Shown one piece after another: positions 8,249-16,083 of a stretch of DNA of 64,000 nucleotides (position 1 is the first letter of the stretch; each line of letters begins with the position of its first letter). Both the position numbers and the translations under genes were made by a program. Location: assembly GCA_015062005.1 (NCBI GenBank), contig SUVL01000010.1:18386-82385 (forward strand), read 5' to 3'. The stretch is from Akkermansiaceae bacterium. Lineage in GTDB: Bacteria > Verrucomicrobiota > Verrucomicrobiia > Verrucomicrobiales > Akkermansiaceae. The notes beneath the pieces are model-generated. The model made no database searches. It was given only the letters and a program-made list of their open reading frames with translations, and had not been told where the DNA came from.

Positions 8249-9658
8249 TTATTGGAAGGCTTTTTCCAGTGCGGCGGCGGCCTGCAGCAGGCGGGTCTCT
8301 GCAAAGTGCGGAGCCAGCAGCTGAATGCCCACGGGATGCGCGCCTTCCGCCACCGGGGTGGGGATGGAGATGCCGGGCAGACCTGCCAGGTTGGCCGGAA
8401 TGGTGTAGATATCTGCCAGGTAGGTCTGAAGCGGGGTCATGCTGGCGTCATGCAGCTTCGGAGCACTGGTGGGTGCCACGGGGCCCAGAATCAGATCCAC
8501 TTTCTCAAAGGCTGCGGCAAAGTCGCCCGCCACCAGGGAGCGTACTTTCTGGGCCTTGGCGTAGTAGGCATCGTAGAAGCCGCTGGAGAGCACATAGGTG
8601 CCCAGGATGATGCGGCGCTTCACTTCCGGCCCGAAACCGGTCTCGCGGGTCTTGCTGTAGAGGTCGTCCAGCCCGTTGGTGCCGGCGGCGCGGTAGCCGT
8701 AGCGGATGCCATCGAAGCGGGAAAGGTTGGAGGAGGCCTCGGCGCAGGCGATGATGTAGTAGGCGGCTACTACGGCTTCTGCGTGGGGCAGGGAGATTTC
8801 CACGATTTCGGCCCCCAGGTCGGTGAGTTTCCTGATGCTCTGTTCGAGCGCGGCGGAAACGGCGGGGCTGTTGCCGCTGGAGAGGTATTCCTGGGGCAGG
8901 CCGATGCGCAGGCCCTTGATATCCTTGCCGAGCCCGGCGGTGAAGTCCTCGGTGGGCACGGTGGAGGAGGTGGAGTCCTTGGCATCGTGACCGCAGATGG
9001 CGTTCAGGATGGTGGCGGCGTCTTCCACATTCTGCGTGATGGGACCAATCTGATCCAGCGAGGAGGCAAAGGCCACCAGACCATAGCGGGATACGCGGCC
9101 GTAGGTGGGCTTGATGCCGACCACACCGCAGTGCGAGGCGGGCTGGCGGATGGAGCCACCGGTATCAGACCCCAGCGCGGCAATGGCCATGCCGCCGGCC
9201 ACTGCGGCTGCGGAGCCGCTGGAGGAGCCACCCGGCACATGCCCGGGGGCGGCGGGGTTCTGAGTCTCTCCGAAAGCGGAGTTCTGGCCGTAGGAACCCA
9301 TGGCGAATTCATCCATGTTGGTGCGGCCGAAGGGAATGGCTCCGGCGGCGGTCAGTCTGGTGACGGCGGTGGCATTGTAGGGCGAAACAAAGTTCTCCAG
9401 CATGCGGGAGGCGCAGCGGGTGGGCTGGCCGAGCATGGCGATGTTGTCCTTCACGGCAATGGGAATGCCGCCGAGCGGCTTGCTGAGGTCGGCCTGGGTG
9501 GCCGCGGCCAGGGCGGCTTCCTTATCCCAGGAGAGGTAGGCATTGATACCCGGGTTGCGTTCTTCCATCGCGCGTGCGATTTCTTCCACCAGTTCGGCGG
9601 GGGAAATGGCTCCGCCGGTGAGCTGCTGGCGCCAGTGGGAAATGGTTCCGGTAAGCAT
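8249..9658 (-). CDS. gatA: Asp-tRNA(Asn)/Glu-tRNA(Gln) amidotransferase subunit A
   Basis: This is the 469-aa amidase subunit. The Ser-cisSer-Lys machinery is visible: the lysine in GIPIAVKDN and the serines in PGGSSSGSAAAVA and GSDTGGSIRQPASHCGVVG. GatA releases ammonia from glutamine and channels it to GatB, which is not in this window. I chose the ATG at 9658, just after gatC. The reading frame extends back to a TTG at 9697, which would overlap gatC. It is part of an operon with gatC upstream and thiD downstream. Confidence 0.94.
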   Translation of the reverse strand: MLTGTISHWRQQLTGGAISPAELVEEIARAMEERNPGINAYLSWDKEAALAAATQADLSKPLGGIPIAVKDNIAMLGQPTRCASRMLENFVSPYNATAVTRLTAAGAIPFGRTNMDEFAMGSYGQNSAFGETQNPAAPGHVPGGSSSGSAAAVAGGMAIAALGSDTGGSIRQPASHCGVVGIKPTYGRVSRYGLVAFASSLDQIGPITQNVEDAATILNAICGHDAKDSTSSTVPTEDFTAGLGKDIKGLRIGLPQEYLSSGNSPAVSAALEQSIRKLTDLGAEIVEISLPHAEAVVAAYYIIACAEASSNLSRFDGIRYGYRAAGTNGLDDLYSKTRETGFGPEVKRRIILGTYVLSSGFYDAYYAKAQKVRSLVAGDFAAAFEKVDLILGPVAPTSAPKLHDASMTPLQTYLADIYTIPANLAGLPGISIPTPVAEGAHPVGIQLLAPHFAETRLLQAAAALEKAFQ

Positions 9659-9680
9659 GGTCTGATGAGAAGGATATGGG

Positions 9681-9980
9681 TTAATGGGCGGATTCAACTA
9701 CTTTGGGCACGCGGAACTGGCCGTCCTCCTGGGCGGGGGCGTTGGAGAGGGCGGCTTCGTTGCTCAGGCTGGTGCCGGGTACGTCCTCGCGCAGGGCGTC
9801 ATACACCGGCAGTGGGTGGTACATGGGCTCCACTCCGGTGGTATCCCACTGGTCGAGCTGGGCCACGTAGGACAGCACCTGGTTCAGGTCTTCGGAAAAA
9901 CGGGCGGTTTCGTCCTCGGTCAGTTCAAGTTTGGCCAGGCGGGCGATGTAGGCCACATCGATGAGGTTGTTCTGTGCCAT
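9681..9980 (-). CDS. gatC: Asp-tRNA(Asn)/Glu-tRNA(Gln) amidotransferase subunit C
   Basis: The 99-aa GatC has the family helix IARLAKLELTEDETARFSEDLNQVL, followed by VEPMYHPL and LREDVPG, which wrap around GatA. It precedes gatA as in most genomes and ends 22 nt before its ATG. Their presence suggests that Gln-tRNA and/or Asn-tRNA are made by the indirect transamidation route. Confidence 0.92.
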   Translation of the reverse strand: MAQNNLIDVAYIARLAKLELTEDETARFSEDLNQVLSYVAQLDQWDTTGVEPMYHPLPVYDALREDVPGTSLSNEAALSNAPAQEDGQFRVPKVVESAH

Positions 9981-9988
9981 AGGCGTTA

Positions 9989-10291
9989 TCAGTAATGGGT
10001 GAGAAGATAGACGGTAAGGGAGTAGAGCCCCCAGATGGAGGCTGCAATGAAGGCAAGAATGCAGAGATTCCCCAGCAGAATGTTGCGGTGCTGGGGCGCG
10101 GCTCCGGTGATGGTGACATGTTTCCGGTGCATCACCCGGCGGCGCTCGACTATTTCTTCATTGGGGCCGAGCGTGTTGGCGGGGTAACGGCGCTGGTAAT
10201 CGCGGCTCAGGGGGGCGTTGCCCGTGAGGCGCATGTTGCGGCGCTGCTCCAGTTCCCGCAGTTTGTCGTAGGAGGAATATGGCTGTGGCAT
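9989..10291 (-). CDS. small tail-anchored protein of unknown function
   Basis: The 100-aa product has a soluble, basic N-terminal region rich in Arg and Tyr (residues 1-65), followed by one hydrophobic helix near the C-terminus (LLGNLCILAFIAASIWGLYSL) and a short tail. It should therefore be inserted by its C-terminus with the basic part in the cytoplasm. The ATG at 10291 lies 2 nt after the previous stop, and an in-frame extension to 10402 is not needed. It is between a second tail-anchored protein and gatC in one operon. No family is recognised. Confidence 0.7.
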   Translation of the reverse strand: MPQPYSSYDKLRELEQRRNMRLTGNAPLSRDYQRRYPANTLGPNEEIVERRRVMHRKHVTITGAAPQHRNILLGNLCILAFIAASIWGLYSLTVYLLTHY

Positions 10292-10293
10292 GG

Positions 10294-10914
10294 TCAGATA
10301 TGAGAGATAAGCGTGCAGACTCCCCAGGTGATGAGCAGGAGGAGAAATAAGGGCAGGTGGAAGTAAAAGCCTTTTACCAGCTGGTTGCGAATCCCGGCCC
10401 AATCTATTCCCTGGCGCTCTTCCACCCCAGGTTTGTGGCGGAAGATATCGGTGTGCCGGTAACGCCCAGGTCCGCTATAGGCTTCTTCAAAATCGTTGAT
10501 GGCCCGGTCGAGTTTCGGCATGGCTTCCTGCAAGCGGTTGCTGAATCCCTCCGTGCTCCAGTTCTCCGGCTTCATGGCCGAGAGTATCTGCAAATGGCGC
10601 TTCAGACATTCATTGATCTGCTCAATCTCCGCCTGCTCCCTCTGCATGGATTCCAGCTCCTTGTCTATGCGCCTTACCGCGTTGTGGAGCTTCATGCCTA
10701 TTTCATTCAGTGTGTCGTTGAACAGCAGCTTCTTCTGCGTGTTGGCCTCCAGCTCCCGGCTCTGCGCTTCCCACTGTACGCGCTGCGCTTCGTAAAACTC
10801 CACCTGCTGCCTCGCTTGCTCGACTTGCTGCCTCATTTGCTCCGGCGAGTGCATTTCCCCATCGGCTATCCGCGGGTTCAGCTCCATCTGTCGGTAGGAA
10901 ACTTGCTGCTTCAT
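10294..10914 (-). CDS. coiled-coil tail-anchored protein of unknown function
   Basis: The 206-aa protein is dominated by a long Gln/Glu/Arg-rich coiled coil (about residues 25-105, with QMRQQVEQARQQVEFYEAQR-like heptads). A short globular stretch follows, then one C-terminal hydrophobic helix (FHLPLFLLLLITWGVCTLI). It heads the minus-strand operon that continues into the 100-aa tail-anchored protein, gatC, gatA and thiD. Matching topology and 2-nt spacing suggest that the two small proteins form a membrane complex. No function can be assigned. Confidence 0.7.
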   Translation of the reverse strand: MKQQVSYRQMELNPRIADGEMHSPEQMRQQVEQARQQVEFYEAQRVQWEAQSRELEANTQKKLLFNDTLNEIGMKLHNAVRRIDKELESMQREQAEIEQINECLKRHLQILSAMKPENWSTEGFSNRLQEAMPKLDRAINDFEEAYSGPGRYRHTDIFRHKPGVEERQGIDWAGIRNQLVKGFYFHLPLFLLLLITWGVCTLISHI

Positions 10915-10997
10915 GTTGTTGCTTCGAAGAGATGTTTTGGAAAAGTTAAGGATTTTCGGCGGAGCCTGCCTGATTCTCGTGAATTGGTGGTGGTACT

Positions 10998-11027
10998 AAA
11001 AAAGGCAGAGGCTCGGAGGGCTCTGCC
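10998..11027 (-). terminator. intrinsic terminator of tRNA-Gly(CCC)
   Basis: On the minus strand, GGCAGAG and CTCTGCC pair and are followed by six U residues (10998-11003), 15 nt after the tRNA end. Confidence 0.75.
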
Positions 11028-11041
11028 GGGAAGTGGTGGAA

Positions 11042-11112
11042 TACGGGCGACGGGAATCGAACCCGTGTCTCATGCTTGGGAAGCACGCGTCCTACCATTG
11101 AACGACGCCCGC
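11042..11112 (-). tRNA. tRNA-Gly (anticodon CCC)
   Basis: The 71-nt cloverleaf folds completely, with anticodon loop TTCCCAA, T-loop TTCGATT and D-arm GTTC/GGAC. CCA is not encoded. The acceptor stem begins GCGGGCG but ends CGCCCGT followed by A. Pair 1:72 is therefore G-U and the discriminator is A, where bacterial tRNA-Gly normally has G-C and U73. The 5' end is at 11112. Confidence 0.9.
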
Positions 11113-11127
11113 ATGTGGTGTGCGGAG

Positions 11128-11156
11128 ATTTTACAGCGAACTTTTTACTCTGTCAA
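11128..11156 (-). promoter_or_regulatory. promoter of tRNA-Gly(CCC)
   Basis: On the minus strand, TTGACA (11156-11151), 17-nt spacer and TAAAAT (11133-11128) lie 15 nt before the tRNA 5' end. Confidence 0.7.
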
Positions 11157-11193
11157 GCAAAAATAAATTTTTGTCTGTTTACATAAATTGTGC

Positions 11194-11222
11194 TTGAATA
11201 GGCTACTTGGTTGTGATAGTAT
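11194..11222 (+). promoter_or_regulatory. promoter of tRNA-Gly(TCC) and probably the exopolysaccharide locus
   Basis: TTGAAT (11194-11199), 17-nt spacer, TAGTAT (11217-11222), 12 nt before the tRNA. No further promoter or terminator is visible before the gene at 11333. Confidence 0.6.
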
Positions 11223-11234
11223 ACGTGCAAGTAC

Positions 11235-11305
11235 GCGGGTATAGCTTAATGGCAAAGCTCCAGCCTTCCAAGCTGATCATGCGGGTTCGATTCCCGCTAC
11301 CCGCT
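11235..11305 (+). tRNA. tRNA-Gly (anticodon TCC)
   Basis: The 71-nt cloverleaf has a perfect acceptor stem (GCGGGTA/TACCCGC), U73, anticodon loop CTTCCAA and T-loop TTCGATT. CCA is not encoded. It is divergent from tRNA-Gly(CCC) across a 122-nt spacer and lies only 27 nt upstream of a protein gene in the same direction. Confidence 0.95.
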
Positions 11306-11332
11306 TTCCTTTTAATAATCAAGTGTACGCAT

Positions 11333-11890
11333 ATGAAAAAGGTGCTTCCAATTATTTTGCTTGCTGGCATGTTTGCTGGACCCGTGTATGCAGAGCCTGC
11401 GGATCTTGCGAAGGTTTCTGCAATGGCTGGTGATAAGTCCGGTACATCGTTGGATGTGCTGAGCATGGCGGTATATGAGTTGGTGAAGGCTCAGCCGGAT
11501 AAGGCAGTGGATGTTTTTCAGAATGTGATGTCTCAGCGAAAGAGCTGGAGTGTGACGGAGACTTATGCTGTGCTTCGTTCTGTGCTGCTGGCTTCTCCGT
11601 CGCTGGAGTCCGCATTTGTGCAGGGTGCTGCTGCCTACGCTGGTGGTGCTTATGATGGTGCAACTGTGAATACGCAGGGCTTCCAGCTCCTTTCTGCGTT
11701 GTACACAATGCCTCAGACTCAGTCTGTGGCCTCGGCTGTTGTTCAGGGGGTTGTTGGTAGTGCTGTTGCTGGCCGTTCTGCTGGTAACGGAGTGTCTTCT
11801 GAAGCGCTTGAACAGTATGTGCCGACGGCGCCTGCTGCTCCTGAGTATACGGTGACCCCGACTCCGCCGCCCACCTCGGCAAACAACTGA
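11333..11890 (+). CDS. exported Ala/Val-rich protein of unknown function, start of exopolysaccharide locus
   Basis: The 185-aa product has a clear signal peptide (MKKVLPIILLAGMFAGPVYA, cleavage about residue 20). A mature domain predicted mostly helical (residues 25-150) follows, then a Pro/Thr-rich tail (YTVTPTPPPTSANN). No catalytic motif is seen. It lies between tRNA-Gly(TCC) and a beta-barrel gene (24 nt downstream), so it is likely to be a periplasmic partner in polysaccharide export, by context only. The longer upstream frame runs through the tRNA and is spurious. Confidence 0.7.
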   Translation: MKKVLPIILLAGMFAGPVYAEPADLAKVSAMAGDKSGTSLDVLSMAVYELVKAQPDKAVDVFQNVMSQRKSWSVTETYAVLRSVLLASPSLESAFVQGAAAYAGGAYDGATVNTQGFQLLSALYTMPQTQSVASAVVQGVVGSAVAGRSAGNGVSSEALEQYVPTAPAAPEYTVTPTPPPTSANN

Positions 11891-11914
11891 TTGTTTGCTG
11901 TGAGCTTTTGATAT

Positions 11915-13114
11915 ATGAGATCACATTTTTATAAAGCTTTACTGCTCGCTGGACTGTGTGCAGTAAATGCGGCGGCTATATCTCTGTACGATACGGCGCC
12001 TTCTGTCGGCTTGCCGGACTCGCATGCGGCTAAGTATAGTGCCTATGCCCGAATCGGCTATGACACGAACATGAATGCGTCTTCGTTCGATGAGAAGGCG
12101 AGCACGTATGTGAATGCCGGTTTTGGCGCCAGCTTTGCAGATTACGAATCTGTGGATAAGATATCATACAGGTTTAATCTGGGGGCTACGAAATACATGC
12201 GGGAATCAGATAGCTCTGGTAAGAGTATGTATGCCGACTGTGGATTGTCCGCAAGTATAGTGCATGCCTTCACTGCCCGTAACACATATTCGGCAAGTCT
12301 GTCGGTGACATATAGCCCGGAGCCTGACTATGCCAGTGGTATATCGGCCTCCCGCCGGCAGGGCGATTGCCTGAATTGGTCGTTCAACAATTCATATAAC
12401 CAGTCCATTGACAGCCGCTGGAGTTGGAATGTCAACGCTGGTTACCGTGGCAATATTTACAGTGAGACAGAGTATCAGAGCGATGACCGTCAGTATATCA
12501 GCTGTGGTATCGGGATGAATTACCGGGCTTCCGAGTTGCTGAGGTACAATGGCAGTTTTTCATATCAATACGATTTGAGAGACGAAGGTTACAACTCGGA
12601 TAACCTGACGGCCTCTGTGGGTTTTTCCCGTTCGCTGGATCCGGTGTCCAGCTGCAGTGGTTCCATCGGTCTGCAGACAAAAAGAGTGCATAATGATACA
12701 ATCCTGACCCCTAATCTGCATCTGGGCTACAACCGGAAAGTGGCAGAGGGCTTGAGCGTGAATACCTATGTGTCACTTTCCAACGAGAACGTCGATACGT
12801 ACCGCGGAGTGGGAGCAAACTACCTTTCTGATGTCACCTGGCGCGTAGGTGCGAATTGCTCATATACACTTTCTCCTGATGTGTCGTTTACGTTTGGTCT
12901 GTCTATGATGCGGAGCTCCTATTCGAAGGGTACCGGCCGCCTTCAGGATGAGACAAATACGACATTTACGCCATCGATTGGGATGTCCTATCGTTTCAGC
13001 GATGATTTGACAGGTACGATTAATTACCAGTATACGGTATACGATACTGATCAGCGCGGGAATGACGGTTATACTCGCCACAATATCTCAACAGGTTTAA
13101 ATTACACATTCTAA
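11915..13114 (+). CDS. outer-membrane beta-barrel protein of the exopolysaccharide locus
   Basis: The 399-aa protein has a signal peptide (ends NAAA, about residue 21) and a mature chain made almost wholly of alternating amphipathic strands with many Tyr and Ser. It ends in NYTF, the C-terminal aromatic residue recognised by the Bam machinery. This is the pattern of the 'putative beta-barrel porin' proteins that accompany Wza/Wzc-type systems. It is placed before the tyrosine autokinase and the Wza-like gene, which suggests it forms or assists the outer-membrane exit of the polymer. It is not a TonB receptor, since there is no plug domain. Confidence 0.75.
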   Translation: MRSHFYKALLLAGLCAVNAAAISLYDTAPSVGLPDSHAAKYSAYARIGYDTNMNASSFDEKASTYVNAGFGASFADYESVDKISYRFNLGATKYMRESDSSGKSMYADCGLSASIVHAFTARNTYSASLSVTYSPEPDYASGISASRRQGDCLNWSFNNSYNQSIDSRWSWNVNAGYRGNIYSETEYQSDDRQYISCGIGMNYRASELLRYNGSFSYQYDLRDEGYNSDNLTASVGFSRSLDPVSSCSGSIGLQTKRVHNDTILTPNLHLGYNRKVAEGLSVNTYVSLSNENVDTYRGVGANYLSDVTWRVGANCSYTLSPDVSFTFGLSMMRSSYSKGTGRLQDETNTTFTPSIGMSYRFSDDLTGTINYQYTVYDTDQRGNDGYTRHNISTGLNYTF

Positions 13115-13130
13115 TACTTAACAACTGCAG

Positions 13131-13160
13131 AGAGGGGGGGCGGCAGCCTTTCCCCTCTTT
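13131..13160 (+). terminator. hairpin between the barrel gene and the autokinase gene
   Basis: AGAGGGG and CCCCTCT pair across a 14-nt loop and are followed by a short T-run (TTTTGG). It may attenuate rather than stop transcription into the next gene. Confidence 0.5.
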
Positions 13161-13184
13161 TGGTTATAAATATATAACGATGAT

Positions 13185-15383
13185 ATGGATGCTAGTTTGA
13201 GTTCACCCGGACAGACGGAGGCTATCCTGCATGCGCAGGATTATATGCAGGTTTTGCGCAGTCGTTGGAAGACGATTCTCCTCGTGTTTCTTCTCGTATT
13301 TGTGAGTAGTGCCGTCATCACTAAGATGATGACGCCCAAATACATGAGCGGGATGACCTTTGAGATTAAGCAACCCCGCGATTTGATTAACGTAGCGGTG
13401 GGCGGTGAAGGAAACCCGATTGCAGCCATGGCTGATAGTGCTGCCTATATGCAGACACAGTTTGAGATTCTGGTATCTCAGCAGAATCTCATTGCTGTGG
13501 CAAACAAGCTTGATTTGCCGAATGAGTGGCAGATGGATGAGACGACTGCTGCCAATGTGCTGATGGGGATGATTCGAGTGATGCCGCGTAAGAATACAAA
13601 CCTAGTGGACATCACCGTGACGACCAATGACCCCCGGGTATCCCAGCAGGTTTGCCAGGCGGTGGTTGATTGCTATAAGGAGCTGCGTGAGGAAAAGGAA
13701 AACGGCGTGATCAACGAAGCCATTAACAAGCGATACGAGGTGCTTCGCTCCCGCCAGGATGAGCTTGAGCGCAAGGCTGACGTGGTGCGCCAGTACATCC
13801 GCTCCGGTAAGTACATCCAGGGAATGTGGAGTGACAATGGCCACGGTGTGCCTGTCTCCACCGGTGCAGAAGAACAGACACTTCAGCAGCTGAATAATTC
13901 AAAGCTTGCCATGGAGACTGAGATTGCGCAGATGACCGTGCATATTGGCAAGTTGCAGGATTTGAAGGATGCAGAACTGCTCAGCTATGTGACCCGAACG
14001 GGCTTGCTGACGGCGGAGTCGTACTGCTCCGCAAAGGTTCGCGAGTTGAATAACCGGCATACGGAGGAGGAGAATAATCGTGCTCAGATGCTGCTGAGCG
14101 GTTATGGTCCCCGCCACCCCAACGTGCTGCGCCTGGATGAACAGCACAAGGCTACGCGTGACCAGCTGTATGAGGAACTGGTCGGTATGCGCGATGCCAT
14201 GGTTGACCAGCTCGATGTTAAGAAATCCGAGCTCCAGGATGTGGAGCAGCGTTACAGCCAGGCTCGTGACCGGCTGCGTGACAAGACGCTTGAGGACCAG
14301 AAGGTGAAGAACGCTCTGCAGGAGTATGCGGCTGAAAAGGCTCGTTACGACAAGCTGGAGAATGACTACATCGCGGATAAGATGCGTCTGATGGCTCCGC
14401 GTACGAGTCTGGAGGTATACAGCCGCCCCGGGCTTCCTGGGGCTCCCAGCAGCCCGAATTACCGCCTGAACCTTATTGTGGGTGCGGTTATCGGCCTTCT
14501 TGCCGGCATTGTTGTGGCGTTCATCAGCAACTATTTCGATACGTCCATCAAGACTCTGGAAGATGCCGAGCGCAGCATGGGTCTGCCGGTACTTGGCGTG
14601 ATTCCCCAGGATGCAGGCCTGCTGATTCTGCAAGGGGGCGACAGCCCGGATGCGGAGGCATATCGTATTCTGCGTACAAATATCGAGCTGAAGAAGGACT
14701 TGTATAAGGCAACGACCATAGCCGTTGTCTCGGCAAATGCCGGTGAAGGTAAGACGACTACCTTGAGTAACCTCGCGTACGTGTTCTCTCAGGCTGGCTA
14801 CAGCACGCTGATGATGGATGCCGACTTGCGTCGCCCCCGTCTTGCCCGCTACGCTGAGCTGAAGAGCGATGTGGGCCTTTCTTCCTACCTCACGGGAGCA
14901 TCGGAACTCAAGGAGGTTGTGTTCCAGACCGGGCATGACAATCTGTACATGCTGCCCAGTGGCCCTGTTCCGGTTGACCCGAGCGGGCTGATTGGTTCGC
15001 ACCGTATGCAGAAGCTGATTAACGAAGTTTCCCGCCGTTTCGATATTGTGCTGATTGACTCCCCGCCTGTTCTGGGTGTGAGCGATGCGTCCTTGCTGGT
15101 CAGTAAGGCAGATGCAACCCTGCTGGTATTGCAGCCGCGCAAGATGCCCATTAAGGCGCTGCTTCGAGCCAAGTCTCTGGTGCAGAATGCTGGCGGTCAG
15201 ATTATGGGCCTTGTGATGAATAATGTGGATATCAGCGGTGACACCCAGTACCAGTACTACACAACGTATTACTCGTACTACAGCAAGGGTGAGAACCGCA
15301 CCGAACCCAAGCCGTCTGCCGTAAAGTCTGAGATGGCAGCTGTGACCGGTAAGAATAAGAAAGCAGAGGACGAACTCTATTAA
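13185..15383 (+). CDS. polysaccharide co-polymerase with tyrosine autokinase (Wzc/BY-kinase type)
   Basis: The 732-aa inner-membrane protein starts with a Wzz domain: TM1 at about residues 33-50, a long periplasmic coiled-coil region, and TM2 at about 430-450. The cytoplasmic BY-kinase follows, with Walker A SANAGEGKTTT (Lys523), Walker A' MMDADLRRP and a Walker B-like VLIDSPP. The C-terminus carries the tyrosine cluster YQYYTTYYSYY that is autophosphorylated. Such proteins set chain length and drive export of Wzy-dependent polysaccharides by cycling between oligomer and monomer. The Wza-like gene follows 11 nt later. Confidence 0.93.
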   Translation: MDASLSSPGQTEAILHAQDYMQVLRSRWKTILLVFLLVFVSSAVITKMMTPKYMSGMTFEIKQPRDLINVAVGGEGNPIAAMADSAAYMQTQFEILVSQQNLIAVANKLDLPNEWQMDETTAANVLMGMIRVMPRKNTNLVDITVTTNDPRVSQQVCQAVVDCYKELREEKENGVINEAINKRYEVLRSRQDELERKADVVRQYIRSGKYIQGMWSDNGHGVPVSTGAEEQTLQQLNNSKLAMETEIAQMTVHIGKLQDLKDAELLSYVTRTGLLTAESYCSAKVRELNNRHTEEENNRAQMLLSGYGPRHPNVLRLDEQHKATRDQLYEELVGMRDAMVDQLDVKKSELQDVEQRYSQARDRLRDKTLEDQKVKNALQEYAAEKARYDKLENDYIADKMRLMAPRTSLEVYSRPGLPGAPSSPNYRLNLIVGAVIGLLAGIVVAFISNYFDTSIKTLEDAERSMGLPVLGVIPQDAGLLILQGGDSPDAEAYRILRTNIELKKDLYKATTIAVVSANAGEGKTTTLSNLAYVFSQAGYSTLMMDADLRRPRLARYAELKSDVGLSSYLTGASELKEVVFQTGHDNLYMLPSGPVPVDPSGLIGSHRMQKLINEVSRRFDIVLIDSPPVLGVSDASLLVSKADATLLVLQPRKMPIKALLRAKSLVQNAGGQIMGLVMNNVDISGDTQYQYYTTYYSYYSKGENRTEPKPSAVKSEMAAVTGKNKKAEDELY

Positions 15384-15394
15384 TCTGAAAAGTT

Positions 15395-16012
15395 ATGAGA
15401 AAAGCTATAATGCAGCTGTTGGTGGTGCTGGTGCTTGGCTGGCTGGTTTCCCCCTTGTCGGCTCAGGATGCATCAACCGAACCGCGCGCCACGAAGGGCG
15501 GAACGGTGACGGTGCAGTTCAAGAACATTCCCAGTGAAGACGTGAATAACGTGAATGGGGATTATGCTGTGAGTCGCGAGGACGGAACTATTTCCATGCC
15601 GTATCTCTCCGGCCGCGTGAGCGTGGTGGGGCTGACTGCGCGGCAGGTTGAGAATAAACTGCGCTCTCTGTATCTTTCGCAGCAGATTTACTCTGACCCG
15701 ATTGTCATGGCAAATGTTGGCCCGAAGGGCGAAGCTGCTGTAGATGCCCGCTATGTGCAGGTAACGGGGTATGTGGGGGGCAAGAAGAATCTGCCTTATC
15801 GCGAAGGTATGACCCTGATTCAGGCGTTGATTGAATGCGGTGACATCACTGATTTCGGTTCCCGGAAGATTCAGGTGACCCGCGGAAAGGTGACGCGCAC
15901 GTATGATTACTTCAGTGCCCGTGACCGCTCCATCAAGCTGATGCCAAATGACTCCGTGTTCGTTCCGAGGCGCCCGGCATTCGAAGGCCGGCCGGATAAG
16001 ATTGGACCGTGA
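15395..16012 (+). CDS. polysaccharide export protein (Wza-like, Poly_export + SLBB)
   Basis: The 205-aa protein has a signal peptide ending PLSAQ (about residue 24). A Poly_export domain (DYAVSREDGTISMPYLSGRVSVVGLTA) and one SLBB domain (VQVTGYVGGKKNLPYREGMTLIQAL) follow. It lacks the lipobox and the C-terminal amphipathic helix of E. coli Wza, so it probably forms the periplasmic part of the translocon and relies on the nearby beta-barrel for the outer-membrane step. It is in the same transcript as the autokinase and is followed by a strong terminator. Confidence 0.88.
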   Translation: MRKAIMQLLVVLVLGWLVSPLSAQDASTEPRATKGGTVTVQFKNIPSEDVNNVNGDYAVSREDGTISMPYLSGRVSVVGLTARQVENKLRSLYLSQQIYSDPIVMANVGPKGEAAVDARYVQVTGYVGGKKNLPYREGMTLIQALIECGDITDFGSRKIQVTRGKVTRTYDYFSARDRSIKLMPNDSVFVPRRPAFEGRPDKIGP

Positions 16013-16033
16013 ACCAGATAAAGATTCAATAGG

Positions 16034-16062
16034 GCTCCGGCAACATGCCGGAGCTTGTTTTT
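16034..16062 (+). terminator. intrinsic terminator of the exopolysaccharide export genes
   Basis: A perfect 9-bp stem, GCTCCGGCA-ACA-TGCCGGAGC, is followed by TTGTTTTT. Confidence 0.85.
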
Positions 16063-16083
16063 ATGAATGACAGAGCGGAAAGC

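Noticed and set aside
8252..9964. 570-codon plus-strand frame over gatA and gatC
   Set aside because: Gly/His-rich shadow of confidently identified minus-strand genes.
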